A DNA stretch of 64,000 nucleotides from UBA4744 sp963717135 (GCA_963717135.1 CAVQVN010000003.1:186001-250000), one strand, 5' to 3'. Counted from the first letter of the stretch, positions 7,469 to 17,170 are shown. Translations and numbers: made by a program. Notes: a model not told the origin generated them from the sequence alone.

Positions 7469-7948
7469 TCAGAAGAGCTTCGCTTCGGCCACCACGATGC
7501 CGTCCTCGTCGGCGTACAGCCAGTCACCCGGCCGGAACTCCACTCCGGCAAAGACGACCGGGATATCGCGCTGCCCAAGGCTCAGGTTGGTGCCGCGCCG
7601 CGGGTAGGTTCCGAGAGCCTTGATACCGATGTCAATCGAATGCAATTCCCCGGCATCGCGGACACAACCATTGACCACTACCCCGGACCAGTTGTGTTGG
7701 TAGGCGAGGAAAGCCAGTCGATCACCCAGCAAAGCACGATCCAAGGCTCCGGCGCCATCGACTACCAGCACCCGGCCTTGCCCGGTCTCCTCTGCGGCCG
7801 CGGCCACCAGCCCATAGTCACCCGGCGCCATCACCGTCGTGACGGGTCCGGAAAAGGCCTTGCGCAGACCGAAGTCAATAAAAAGAGGTTCGGCAACCCG
7901 AACGGCCTCACCGAACTCGTCGCAGAGATCCGCCGTCGTGAACATCAT
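7469..7948 (-). CDS. RraA family protein (RNase E regulator-like / HMG aldolase fold)
   Basis: 159 residues. It reads TADLCDEFG at the start, then GPVTTV, GQGRVLVVDGAG, WSGVVVNGCVRDA and DWLYADEDGIVVA near the end, the ordered motifs of the RraA/4-hydroxy-4-methyl-2-oxoglutarate aldolase fold. The GxxxRD-type motif (GCVRDA) and the following metal ligand (an Asp in the canonical aldolases) are at the usual place. True RraA inhibits RNase E, while related members are aldolases; sequence alone does not decide. Start is one of two adjacent ATGs at 7948/7945; no clear ribosome binding site. It ends one base after the PlsC gene, convergent. Confidence 0.85.
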   Translation of the reverse strand: MMFTTADLCDEFGEAVRVAEPLFIDFGLRKAFSGPVTTVMAPGDYGLVAAAAEETGQGRVLVVDGAGALDRALLGDRLAFLAYQHNWSGVVVNGCVRDAGELHSIDIGIKALGTYPRRGTNLSLGQRDIPVVFAGVEFRPGDWLYADEDGIVVAEAKLF

Positions 7949-8033
7949 GGCGACCATTGTCGCACGAGGGAACAGGGATCACTCCTCACCCATCGAAGGC
8001 CACAGGCTCTTCTCGTCGACCTAAGCTGCCCCG

Positions 8034-9518
8034 GTGAGCGACCGTTCCGTTGGAGTTCTATCCCGACCTCTGCTGCCGGCCTCGATCGCCATATTCACCA
8101 CGACCGCGCTGGTGGCTTTCGAAGCGCTGGCCGTCACCGCCGCGGTTCCCGAACTCGCTGCCGATCTGGGCGGGGTGGCTCTCCTGCCCTGGGTGATAAC
8201 CGGGTACATATTGACTTCGAGTGTCTCAACGGTGATAGCCGGCCCATTGGTCGATGGGATAGGGGCTCGCATCATCTTCAGGTGGGCAGTGGGGATCTTT
8301 GTGGCGGCCAGCGTCGCCGCCGCTCTGGTCCCTTCCATGCCGCTGATGGTCCTGGCGCGGATTGTGCAAGGGGCCGGAGCGGGGTTGATCTCTGCCGTCG
8401 GTCTGGCAGCCGTCGGTCTCGTGTACCCGGCCCGTCTGATCAGCCGCGCCTTTGCAGCCAATGCCACGGTGTGGGGTGCGATGGGGGTGGCCGGCCCCGG
8501 AATCGCTGCCTTATTGCTCACCGCCCTCAACTGGCGCTGGATCTTTCTGGTGAGCGTTCCCCTCGGCTTGGCCGCCCTGGCGGCCGGCTGGAGGGTTTTG
8601 CCGGGACCGGCCGGCGAAAGACAAGTCAGGGTCGACGGCCGGGGCGTAATTCTGCTCACCGTGTTTTCAATCGCCATGGTGGTGGGGGTCGATCGACTCG
8701 ACATCTGGTCGGCCGCGGCGGTGGCCGTCATGGTGGCGGTCGCGTCGCTCTACCGGCACCACGAACGCCGGACCGCGGCACCGGTGCTGCGACTCGAGCA
8801 CCTGGCCCGACAGCCGTACCTCGGCCTGGCGCTCGGCATCGGGTTGCTGGTGGCGGGGGCCATCGCCGCTGAGACCTACGTCCCGCTCTACGTCCGGGGT
8901 GCCCGGGGTGGCGGACCCGCTCTCACCGCCTGGTCGGTGCTCTTCTTCACAGTGGGTTGGACGCTGGGCGCCAACGTGGCCGGACGGCTGTCCGACCGCC
9001 TCCCCGAGACCTCACTGGCGATCTCGGGCTTCTTCGTGACCGTCCCGGCATTGGTGGGCCTGTGGGCGGCAGTCTCCGCCCAAACTCCTTTGTGGGTCGT
9101 GTTCACGCTGCTGGTAGCAGCCGGATCCGGAGTAGGGGCCGCCACCAACGCCGGGCTGACCCTGTTGCGGGCTGCCACTCCCGATCGACAACTGGGCCGG
9201 GCTACCGCCGCTCATCAGTTCGCTCGCAGTCAGGGCTTCGCCATCGGGCCGGCTCTGGGTGGCGCCCTGATCCTCCTGGTAGTGGCTCGTCGGGTCGGCA
9301 ATGTCGACGAGGTTCAGAGCCTGCTCAGCGGCGCGGTGGGTTCAACTGCCGGTGAGACTGCCGATGCCATCGGCGATGGGTTTGCGGCTGCTGCCCTGGT
9401 GGGGGCGATGATCGCGGCTCTGGGGATCGGCCCGCTCCTGGGTCTCCGCAGGTCACTCACCCACCAACGGACCGCCCGCCGCGCCGAGCGGCGCCGTTCG
9501 GCCAACCGGACCGAGTGA
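8034..9518 (+). CDS. MFS drug-type exporter, 14-helix DHA2 family
   Basis: 494 residues with about 14 membrane segments. After the first helix, the segment PWVITGYILTSSVSTVIAGPLVDGIGARII carries the motif A and D1 pattern of multidrug exporters. RIVQGAGAGLI is motif B. GPGIAALLLTALNWRWIFLVSVPLG is motif C, which marks drug:proton antiporters. It exports an unknown compound using the proton gradient. The GTG start at 8034 is not preceded by a strong site. Its stop overlaps the GTG of the DUF1704 gene (GTGA at 9515-9518), so the exporter and the metallopeptidase are translationally coupled. Confidence 0.9.
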   Translation: MSDRSVGVLSRPLLPASIAIFTTTALVAFEALAVTAAVPELAADLGGVALLPWVITGYILTSSVSTVIAGPLVDGIGARIIFRWAVGIFVAASVAAALVPSMPLMVLARIVQGAGAGLISAVGLAAVGLVYPARLISRAFAANATVWGAMGVAGPGIAALLLTALNWRWIFLVSVPLGLAALAAGWRVLPGPAGERQVRVDGRGVILLTVFSIAMVVGVDRLDIWSAAAVAVMVAVASLYRHHERRTAAPVLRLEHLARQPYLGLALGIGLLVAGAIAAETYVPLYVRGARGGGPALTAWSVLFFTVGWTLGANVAGRLSDRLPETSLAISGFFVTVPALVGLWAAVSAQTPLWVVFTLLVAAGSGVGAATNAGLTLLRAATPDRQLGRATAAHQFARSQGFAIGPALGGALILLVVARRVGNVDEVQSLLSGAVGSTAGETADAIGDGFAAAALVGAMIAALGIGPLLGLRRSLTHQRTARRAERRRSANRTE

Positions 9519-11449
9519 TCGTTCCTACACTGCCGACAGACTCATCTCCGGGAACTACCTTGACAAATACCGAACCAACCAGGCTGACGGATCAACTGAT
9601 CCGGGAAATCACGACGCGAATCGCCAAGGGCCGGCGGGTTCGCAGAAGCCTCCCTCCGGGTGGGCGGGTCCATATCGACCGGCAACTCCCCTTCCTCTTC
9701 GTGTACCGACCGCCGAACACGGGGATCGATCAAGGTATTGCCGGGCTGGTCAGTGGTGAGGCCTCCTATCTCATTGCCCCGGCTCGAGCCCGAGCCCGTG
9801 GCTGGACGAGCCGCTTGGTGGAGAGAATCGCGGAAGTGCTCTCTGCGACGTTTGGTGGTTTCCTCATCGTTGAGATCTGGGGGGCGGAGGACAGAGACGG
9901 TGCTGCCTATGCACCAATCGCTTCGTTTCGAGTGCTGGCCGACAAGGATTGGGCAGACTCGCCGACGGTCGAACGGCTATCGGCGTCGCTGGCCAGAATC
10001 CGCATCCACCAACGCATGGCCCGGGTCGTGGTCGAGCCGGTGGGCCGGTTCTCACCGCCGGGACTGCCGGCGCTGATCACGGCGCAGCAGGCTCGGAAAC
10101 TCAGCGCCCGTTATCTCGGCCTTGAGGTAGCGCCGATTCATCGGAATCGCGCAACGGGAGAAGAGTTCCCGTTGTTGCTGAGGTCGCTGGCCCGACAGCT
10201 CGACACAGCTTTTCGCCGGGCCGCTTTCGAATTCGCGAGGTCCGAAACGGCGCACCGACCGCTCCACTACGAGGCACTTGGGCGCCGGACCTTCGTGCGG
10301 GCAGTGACCGAAGTAGATCGAGCCCTGAACACGGTCTCGGACGCCTTCGACCTCCTTCTGACCGTGACACCAACCAACACCGAGGCCGCCTTCCGCGCCT
10401 TCCAACGATCCAAATACAGCAAGCCTCCGCAGTTCCGTTACCGTCCCCGCACCATCGATCCGACCCTGCTCAAGCGGGCCGTTTTCGACGCCAAGGTTGA
10501 ACGGATCGAGGACCCCACACTCGAGTACATTTTTCGGGAAAAGCAACGGGAACTCGATCTGAAACTCACCCTGGTGGGCGAGCGTGAAAGGCCCGGCTTT
10601 CTGCCAACCGGGCTGGCCCTGTTCGGGAACATCGACCCACACCTGGTTGATCTGGCCTCGTCCCTCACAGCCGGCTTGTTGGAGAAGTCGAGGGGGAACG
10701 GCGGCCGGAAAGTTGATGCGGCCGGTTTCGCGACAAGAGCCGAATCGGAGTTCGCGCGTTACCGGACCGCGATGCCGGCCATGACCGGCAAAGTGATAAT
10801 CCGTGACGACATCGTTACCTTGATGGTCTCCGCCGGTGATCTCATGATCGGCTCGGGCATGAGCTTCCCGGCCTCACGGGTCGAACCCCTGATTCAGCAC
10901 GAAGTGGGAACCCACGCCGTCACCTATTGGAACGGTCGGGCGCAACCATTCCGTCTGCTTGCCAACGGTCTCGCCAATCATGACGAATTGCAGGAGGGAC
11001 TGGCTGTTTTTGCCGAGTATCTGGTCGGGGGCCTGACCCCGGCGCGCTTGAGAACGCTGGCCGGTCGGGTGCTGGCCGCCCGGTCCGTCGTCGACGGCGC
11101 GGCCTTCATGGATACTTTCCGGCTACTTCGCGCGGATCACGGCTTTACTGCCCGGGCGGCATTTCTCATCGCAATGCGAGTCCATCGGGGCGGGGGTCTT
11201 GTCAAAGATGCCGTATACCTGCGCGGGCTTCTCAAGGTCACAGAATTCATCAAGGCCGGCGGACGTCTCGACACCCTTTTTGTGGGGAAGATCGCCACCG
11301 AGCATGCTCCGGTGGTCGAGGAGTTGCTCCGGCGACAGATCCTGATCCCACCCCCGTTGCGACCCTCCTATCTCGACGCACCCGATACCCACTACCGGAT
11401 CGAACGGGTGAGAGACGGCCTCAATCTGCAGGATTTGACCGATCGCTGA
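9515..11449 (+). CDS. DUF1704 (QEGLA motif) zincin metallopeptidase-like protein
   Basis: 644 residues. The catalytic part carries HEVGTHAVTYWNG (HExxxH, a zincin variant) and, 25 residues on, LANHDELQEGLAVFAEY, the QEGLA motif that names the family. Family members are annotated as flavohaemoglobin expression-modulating QEGLA proteins, and the eukaryotic relatives are the MATCAP tyrosine carboxypeptidases, so a carboxypeptidase activity is plausible. The 300-residue N-terminal part is the usual family extension. Companions of this family elsewhere are a GshB-like ATP-grasp enzyme and an N-formylglutamate amidohydrolase, both present convergently next door. Start could alternatively be TTG at 9560. 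Cytosolic, no signal peptide. Confidence 0.9.
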   Translation: MIVPTLPTDSSPGTTLTNTEPTRLTDQLIREITTRIAKGRRVRRSLPPGGRVHIDRQLPFLFVYRPPNTGIDQGIAGLVSGEASYLIAPARARARGWTSRLVERIAEVLSATFGGFLIVEIWGAEDRDGAAYAPIASFRVLADKDWADSPTVERLSASLARIRIHQRMARVVVEPVGRFSPPGLPALITAQQARKLSARYLGLEVAPIHRNRATGEEFPLLLRSLARQLDTAFRRAAFEFARSETAHRPLHYEALGRRTFVRAVTEVDRALNTVSDAFDLLLTVTPTNTEAAFRAFQRSKYSKPPQFRYRPRTIDPTLLKRAVFDAKVERIEDPTLEYIFREKQRELDLKLTLVGERERPGFLPTGLALFGNIDPHLVDLASSLTAGLLEKSRGNGGRKVDAAGFATRAESEFARYRTAMPAMTGKVIIRDDIVTLMVSAGDLMIGSGMSFPASRVEPLIQHEVGTHAVTYWNGRAQPFRLLANGLANHDELQEGLAVFAEYLVGGLTPARLRTLAGRVLAARSVVDGAAFMDTFRLLRADHGFTARAAFLIAMRVHRGGGLVKDAVYLRGLLKVTEFIKAGGRLDTLFVGKIATEHAPVVEELLRRQILIPPPLRPSYLDAPDTHYRIERVRDGLNLQDLTDR

Positions 11450-11454
11450 CCGGT

Positions 11455-12258
11455 TCAACCGGCTGCATCGAGCTCTTCCAGCAGACCGGGCAACGCTGAA
11501 CGCAGCACCGCCGACATGCTCACGACCGCCGCCTCGTCCTCCAGTCCCGTCCATTCGTCCATGAAGATCTTCTTCACCTCGACGGCCAGGGCACAACCAG
11601 AAGTCGGGTAGTTTTCATGTACCCAGCGGCTCAGATACCCGCCCTGGAAACGAACATTCTCACGCACGTCGAGATATCCACCGTCGAAGGGCGCTTCGGA
11701 TAGATCCTTCATGAATCGGTCGACCAATCTGCCCCAACGGAGCCGATCCATCGAACCGGTTCCGACGTTGATCTCGGGATTCTTATCCGGGTCGTCGACG
11801 GGGGCATCCGGGCCGGACCGGCGATGGTTGTACGAATGGAGATCGAGCACCACGAAGCGACGGTAGGTCGACTCGACCTCGTTGCACAGCTCGCGAAGTG
11901 CCTCGTAGAAGCCATCGTAAACCTGCAGAGACCGGTGGCGGACGGCCTCAGAAGGCATCGTTCTCCATACTTTCAGATCAAACGAATCGGCGGGGTCGAG
12001 GTAGATAGCCTTCTCCCGGGGTCGGTTGAGATCGACCTCGAACCGCGACCGGTGGACGTTCACCCGATTAGAGGCAATTTCGATCCATTGATCGGTGAAG
12101 GGGTCCTCTTCCCGGAGCCGGTCGTCTTCGGAGATTTCGAAAAGACCGACAACCTCGGGACGCACAGCGTGGCCGGCATGGATCGCCGTGGCAATGATCG
12201 GCAGTTCTCCTCGCTCGATTGTCCAGGCTTGGCCTGGTTCCATGTTCGGCTCCATCAC
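11455..12258 (-). CDS. N-formylglutamate amidohydrolase-like protein
   Basis: 267 residues. The family pattern is visible: ATAIHAGHAVRPEV near the N-terminus (metal-binding histidine), a REEDPFTDQW block, VNVHRSRFEVDLNRPR, VVLDLHSYNHRR, and YLSRWVHENYP with VEVKKIFMDEW near the end. These enzymes hydrolyse N-acyl glutamate or similar amide bonds using a metal. With a GshB-like ATP-grasp gene four bases upstream (ATGA overlap at 12255-12258) it more likely acts on an amide-linked product of that enzyme than in histidine breakdown; no hut genes are present. It converges on DUF1704 with only five bases between stops. Confidence 0.88.
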   Translation of the reverse strand: MMEPNMEPGQAWTIERGELPIIATAIHAGHAVRPEVVGLFEISEDDRLREEDPFTDQWIEIASNRVNVHRSRFEVDLNRPREKAIYLDPADSFDLKVWRTMPSEAVRHRSLQVYDGFYEALRELCNEVESTYRRFVVLDLHSYNHRRSGPDAPVDDPDKNPEINVGTGSMDRLRWGRLVDRFMKDLSEAPFDGGYLDVRENVRFQGGYLSRWVHENYPTSGCALAVEVKKIFMDEWTGLEDEAAVVSMSAVLRSALPGLLEELDAAG

Positions 12259-13301
12259 AGCGTGGCCATCTCATGATTGACGAAATTGCGGCGGTAGTAC
12301 CGGGCGTAATCCGTCTTCTGTTCGAGAGCGTGCACGACTGCCTCCGTGAAGTTCACTCCCTCCTGTTTCTGGGCACTCCCCAGCCCGCCGGGACTGAAGA
12401 CATTGATCTCCATCAGTTTGTCTCCGACGATGTCCAGACCAACCAGGAACATGCCATCTTGGACAAGTTTGGGGCGGACGATCTCGGCAAGCCGCAGAGC
12501 ATCGTCGTCCATGGTGGCCTTGCCGATCACTCCTCCCGCGTGCACGTTCGACCGCATGTCCCCTCCCCGGCGGATCCGGCGGAAGGCCGCATATCTGCCC
12601 TTGTGACGAAGGGGCTGACCGTTCATCACGAACAACCGGGTATCACCCTCCTCTGCGCCCGACAAATACTCCTGAGCGATCACGTACCCGTCACGGCTGA
12701 CCGCTTCGATCATCTGATTGATATTCGCCATGTCATCAGGACGGACCAGGAACACCCCTTCGCCCCCCGACCCTTGCAGCGGCTTGAGCACGATGTGGCC
12801 CCCCAGATCCCGCGCAAACGCTTTGATTTCCTCGCGGTTTCGGGTAATGAGGGTTTTCGGTCGGACTTCTTCGGGGAAGCTCTGGAAGTACATCTTGTTG
12901 GCGGCCTTGGCCAGCCCCACCGGATCGTTGAGCACGATCACACCCCGCCGCATCGCCATCCGACCGAAATCGATCGCGGCCGTCTTGGCCCACTCCCGTC
13001 GCCCCTTCTCGGTGGAGGGATCGTTTCGCAACATCAGGATATCGAGATCATCGATCGTGATGCGCTCCGTGCGAGCCGATTTCGATTGCAGATCCCGCAA
13101 ATAGGCTTGTGGAGTGGCATATCGGGTTTTCGCAGGTCGAACGGCCCGGGCCCGGATGCTCTCATCGGGGTCATATGCAAACTCGCCAACCCCGAAGGTC
13201 CAGGCCTCATGGCCCTTGTTGACGAGGGCCTGGCACAGCCGGGTCGTCGTATATACAGCTTCTTCGGTTTCGACGTTGTTTACTGCAAACCCGACAATCA
13301 C
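12255..13301 (-). CDS. Glutathione synthetase-like ATP-grasp amide ligase
   Basis: 348 residues. The ATP-grasp fold is marked by GGHIVLKPLQGSGGEGVFLV (nucleotide-binding lysine and glycine loop), IAQEYL, GDTRLFVMNG, and the metal-binding end DKLMEINVFSPGGLG (E-x-N). The N-terminal RNDPSTEKGRREW and LNDPVGLAKAANKMYFQ segments match the GshB superfamily. Actinobacteria of this kind usually lack glutathione, and the clustering with DUF1704 and an N-formylglutamate amidohydrolase points to ligation of another amino acid or peptide. Start ATG at 13301 lies 137 bases below the ABC exporter genes on the same strand. Confidence 0.9.
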   Translation of the reverse strand: MIVGFAVNNVETEEAVYTTTRLCQALVNKGHEAWTFGVGEFAYDPDESIRARAVRPAKTRYATPQAYLRDLQSKSARTERITIDDLDILMLRNDPSTEKGRREWAKTAAIDFGRMAMRRGVIVLNDPVGLAKAANKMYFQSFPEEVRPKTLITRNREEIKAFARDLGGHIVLKPLQGSGGEGVFLVRPDDMANINQMIEAVSRDGYVIAQEYLSGAEEGDTRLFVMNGQPLRHKGRYAAFRRIRRGGDMRSNVHAGGVIGKATMDDDALRLAEIVRPKLVQDGMFLVGLDIVGDKLMEINVFSPGGLGSAQKQEGVNFTEAVVHALEQKTDYARYYRRNFVNHEMATL

Positions 13302-13437
13302 TCTGTCTCCTCACTCGGATCCGTCCTACGCACTCCTACCAACCGGCCCGACCCATTATTGCCGTTGGATCCCGGGGTGGCGGATGCCGGGTTTTCCGAT
13401 CGGCATTTGGCAAGAGAACCGACCGTCAGGCCCTGCT

Positions 13438-15258
13438 TCACTCGCGTGCCGGACCGATTCCATTCTCGTCGCCTGGTTCTTCGAACCATAGCCTCTGCAG
13501 CTCTTGGCTGGTCTTCAGCAACTGGCCGAGCGTCCCAACCGCTTCGATCCGACCGTTGTCCATCACGATGATCTGATTGGCGCGCCGCAATGCCGGGTGA
13601 CGGTGCGACACCACCAGGCAGGTGGCGAGATTGTTTTCGGTGAACAGTCGCTCCCAGAGGATTTTCTCGGTTTCGACATCGAGCGCGCTGGACAGGTCGT
13701 CGAACACATACAGTTCGGGACGCCTGACAAACATGCGAGCCGAGGCGGTCCGCTGTACCTGGCCTCCCGACAAGCGCACACCGAGGGGACCGACCTTCGT
13801 ATCGAGACCCTCCGGCATGGCGGACAGGTCGGGCTCCAGCACTGCCGAACGGATCGCCACCGCCAGTTCCTCGTCGGTACGCTCCAAACCCATCAACAGG
13901 TTTTCCCGCAGAGACATCGAGAACAGCCGGGGTATCTGGGGCGTGTAGGCGGTCTGGGGAGGCACGAAGAACGCCGCCGGATCATCCACCGGCCGGCCGT
14001 TCCAGAGAACCTCACCACGGTCGGGGTCGAGGAGCCCGAGCAGAGCTCGCAGCAGGGTCGTCTTCCCGGATCCGATCCGCCCGGTCACCACCGTGAAACT
14101 CCCCCTTGCGAGGTGGAGGTTGATCCCGTCGATACCGGCATCAGACCCCGGATACCGGTAGGAAAGGTCATTCACCTCCAGCAACTGAAGGGGGTCGCGG
14201 GCCGGAGGTGGGGCCACCGGCGACAGCTCCCCTCGCAGTTCCAGATCGCGGGGTGTCACCAGGGTCTCGGGCGGGGCACCCTGCAGTAAGGCCGCCATGC
14301 GCTCGAACGCCACCCCAGCCTGCCGGAAGCGAGCGATGAAGATTCCCACGAAGTGGACGGCATCGGTGGCAAAAGTCAGGAAGTACACAAAGAGGGCGAA
14401 ATCGCCAACGGTGAATTCGGCCCCGGAACCACTCGACTGCATGGCACCGGCCGCCAGCACCAAAATAATGGCGGTCCCGATGTTGACGGTGTTCCAGAAC
14501 ACCGATTCGAGGATCGCGTTGAGCACCCGGTCGCGCACCATGACTTTGCGACGGCGGTCGTTCAGCATCCGGAAATTGCCGATGATGTGGTGCTCGGCAC
14601 CGGCCACCTTGATCGACTGGACCGACCCGAACATCTCACCGATGGCCCCGGTCACCTGCCCGGTAGCTTCCCGGGCTGCTTGACGGTATTCCCGAATGCG
14701 GGTTCCGGCCCGCTCGGCAATCAGGATGACGAGGACCAGCGGGGCGAAGACCAACAAAGTGATGCGAGCGTTGATAGAGGCCAGCACGATCACCGCCACC
14801 GTCGAGAAAGCCACGGTTCCCATCATGTCCACGGTGAGGTCGACCGCTTCTTCGACGTGCTCGACGTCATCGCGGAAACGGCTGATGGCCTCGCCGGGAG
14901 AGTCGGGAACCGCTCGGGCTCCGGGGAGGGCGAGGATGCGTCCGATCATGTTGCGTCGCAGCAAGGAGCTGGCCCGGAATCGGAAGTTGACGTCGCTGAG
15001 CATCGCCACGGCCACCACGGCTACCCGGCCCAACCCGTAGGCGCCCATGAAGGCAATCAGAGTATTGACGCCAAACGACACGGACTCCTCGCCGGTGAGC
15101 CCGTCGAAGAACTCTTTGCTGATCAGACCGGGGACAACCGGCATGACCCACACCAGGGTCCACATGACGGCATTGCCCGTGTAGCGCCAGGGAGCGAACC
15201 GCACCATACCCAACATCAGCTTGAGGGTCGGAACCGAGGCACGAGTGCCGGTCGTCAT
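13438..15258 (-). CDS. ABC exporter half-transporter (degenerate Walker B partner)
   Basis: 606 residues: six-helix membrane domain (residues 1-330) fused to an ATPase domain. Walker A is GRIGSGKTTLL, the signature is a canonical RLSGGQVQR, but Walker B reads LYVFDDLSSALD, with Asp where the catalytic Glu should be. This is the hallmark of the degenerate-site subunit of a heterodimeric exporter such as TM287/288. The ATG overlaps the stop of the next gene by four bases. The membrane part has no signature for a specific substrate. Given the adjacent ATP-grasp and amidohydrolase genes it may export their product. Confidence 0.93.
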   Translation of the reverse strand: MTTGTRASVPTLKLMLGMVRFAPWRYTGNAVMWTLVWVMPVVPGLISKEFFDGLTGEESVSFGVNTLIAFMGAYGLGRVAVVAVAMLSDVNFRFRASSLLRRNMIGRILALPGARAVPDSPGEAISRFRDDVEHVEEAVDLTVDMMGTVAFSTVAVIVLASINARITLLVFAPLVLVILIAERAGTRIREYRQAAREATGQVTGAIGEMFGSVQSIKVAGAEHHIIGNFRMLNDRRRKVMVRDRVLNAILESVFWNTVNIGTAIILVLAAGAMQSSGSGAEFTVGDFALFVYFLTFATDAVHFVGIFIARFRQAGVAFERMAALLQGAPPETLVTPRDLELRGELSPVAPPPARDPLQLLEVNDLSYRYPGSDAGIDGINLHLARGSFTVVTGRIGSGKTTLLRALLGLLDPDRGEVLWNGRPVDDPAAFFVPPQTAYTPQIPRLFSMSLRENLLMGLERTDEELAVAIRSAVLEPDLSAMPEGLDTKVGPLGVRLSGGQVQRTASARMFVRRPELYVFDDLSSALDVETEKILWERLFTENNLATCLVVSHRHPALRRANQIIVMDNGRIEAVGTLGQLLKTSQELQRLWFEEPGDENGIGPARE

Positions 15259-17012
15259 GCCAGCACCTCCTCGATGCCTGCCCGCAGGAATCCCGCGAAC
15301 CGCGAGTTCGGGTCGGCGGCCAGCGTCAGACGCTCTCCGAACTCGACCACCCGGCCCCCTTCGAGGATCAGGATGTCGTCCGCGCGGGTCACCGTCGCCA
15401 AACGATGAGCGATGATGATGCCCGTCCTGGCCGTCAGCAGCTTGTCAACTGCTCGCTCGATCAGCTGTTCGGTGACCGGGTCCAATCGCGACGATGCTTC
15501 ATCGAGGATCACCAAACCGGGATCCTTCAAGAAGATGCGGGTGAAGGCCAGGAGCTGAGCTTCACCGGCCGACAGTCCCCCGCTGCCGGATTCCAGCTTG
15601 GTGTCGAGGCCGTCCTCCAACGAGTAGACCCAATCGGCCAGTCCCAGGTCGAACAGAACTTCCATGATGTCCGAATCGGAAGAATCCGGATCGAAGAAGG
15701 TCAGGTTGTCGCGCACGCTGGCCCTGAACAGCTGAACGTCCTGCGTGACCATGCCCACCCGATGCCGAAGGTCGTCGGTATCGGCATCCCGAGCGGAGAG
15801 CCCTCCGAGCATCACGCGTCCCTCGATGGGATCGTAGAGCCGGGTCAGCAACCGGGCCAGGGTTGTTTTTCCGCTGCCGGTTCTCCCCAGTACACCGACC
15901 ACCCGGCCGGGGGGCACGGCGAACGAGACATCGTTGAGAACGGCCTCGCCCACGTCTTCATTGCCATCCTGGTAGGCGAAGGTGACCCCATCGAACTCCA
16001 CCGAAAGAGAACCGGCCGGCAAGAATGACCCGCCGTGCGTTTCGAGGCGAGAGGTGAGAGCGAGAAGATCCTCGACACGGGACATTCCGGCCCCCGCCTT
16101 CTGGAGGTCTTCCATTTGATGCCGAATTCGATCAAGCGGCTGGCGGAGCAGTTCGGTGTAGGTGAACACGAGGTACACCGAACCAATCGTCAGCGTGCCA
16201 TCACCAAACAACCGAGAACCGAGCCAATAGACCAGTGCGGTGCCGACCGCGAAGACGATGATGTTGGTGGACCACAAAACCGCCCAGCCCATGAACCCTA
16301 AAACCGCGTCGGGCAACCAGGCCCGGAGGTGTTCGGTGAAACGGCGTACAAAGAAACCCGTCGCACCGTTGGAGCGAATATCCTCGGTTCCTCCCAGCTG
16401 CTCGCCGAGGAATCCGTAGAACTCGGCGCTTCGCTGGCGGACGCGCTTCCACCACGGCAGGGCCACATTCTGGATGCCGACCATGGCCAGCAGGGCGGCT
16501 CCGGCGAACAGGCTGACGCCCAATCCCACCAGCAAGTTCTCCCGGAAGAGCAAGAGAAGGATGCCGATCAGCAGAACCAGATTGCCAACGACGTGAATCA
16601 CGAACTGGCCGAAGAAATTCGACAAGGCCGTGACATCCCCGTCGATTCTCTCAATCATCTCCCCGGGCGTTCTGGTCTTGTGAAAGCCCATATCGAGCCG
16701 CAAGCAGTGCTCGGCCAGATCCCCGCGGAGCTCGTTGGTTGCCGACCAACCGATGTTTTCCGCCAGGTAGGTGGAGAACACCGACAAAGCCTGATGTCCA
16801 ACCGCCAGGACCGCAAAAACGAGGGCCAGACGAACGAGCACCGGGCGCTCGGCTCCTTCGATTGCCTGATCGATGAAGGATCTGATGATCTGCGGGTTGA
16901 TCAGTTGAAAAGCTATCCCGGTGAACAAGAGCACGGCCAGCAGGACTACTCGCGGCCGGTAAGGCCTCAGGTAGTCCACCAGGAGATTCCAATACTGTCG
17001 AACCGGGATCAT
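15255..17012 (-). CDS. ABC exporter half-transporter (canonical Walker B partner)
   Basis: 585 residues, with an N-terminal six-helix domain starting IPVRQYWNLLVDYLRPYRP and a C-terminal ATPase. Walker A is GRTGSGKTTLARLL, Walker B is VILDEASSRLDP with the catalytic Glu intact, and the switch region is IIAHRLATV. Its signature is degenerate, GGLSAGEAQLLA instead of LSGGQ. In a heterodimer its Walker motifs would pair with the intact LSGGQ of the neighbour, forming one active site, exactly as expected. First gene of the minus-strand run; promoter must lie in 17013-17100 but none is clear. Confidence 0.93.
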   Translation of the reverse strand: MIPVRQYWNLLVDYLRPYRPRVVLLAVLLFTGIAFQLINPQIIRSFIDQAIEGAERPVLVRLALVFAVLAVGHQALSVFSTYLAENIGWSATNELRGDLAEHCLRLDMGFHKTRTPGEMIERIDGDVTALSNFFGQFVIHVVGNLVLLIGILLLLFRENLLVGLGVSLFAGAALLAMVGIQNVALPWWKRVRQRSAEFYGFLGEQLGGTEDIRSNGATGFFVRRFTEHLRAWLPDAVLGFMGWAVLWSTNIIVFAVGTALVYWLGSRLFGDGTLTIGSVYLVFTYTELLRQPLDRIRHQMEDLQKAGAGMSRVEDLLALTSRLETHGGSFLPAGSLSVEFDGVTFAYQDGNEDVGEAVLNDVSFAVPPGRVVGVLGRTGSGKTTLARLLTRLYDPIEGRVMLGGLSARDADTDDLRHRVGMVTQDVQLFRASVRDNLTFFDPDSSDSDIMEVLFDLGLADWVYSLEDGLDTKLESGSGGLSAGEAQLLAFTRIFLKDPGLVILDEASSRLDPVTEQLIERAVDKLLTARTGIIIAHRLATVTRADDILILEGGRVVEFGERLTLAADPNSRFAGFLRAGIEEVLA

Positions 17013-17170
17013 CGATCTTCCTCATACCTAGAAGACCGTTGGGCAATGCCGGCCGGGCGCCAACCAGCATTACTCAACTGACTCGGGAGAAAGTTAGCGC
17101 CGGAGGCGAAACGATACTCCCCAATTAGCCCGACGGTGGGGCGCCAATCGTCGGTTTCTCTTCAAGGGGT

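Noticed and set aside
12255..13301. Calling the ATP-grasp gene a true glutathione synthetase
   Set aside because: No gshA is present and actinobacteria of this type generally use other thiols; the family link to DUF1704 points elsewhere.
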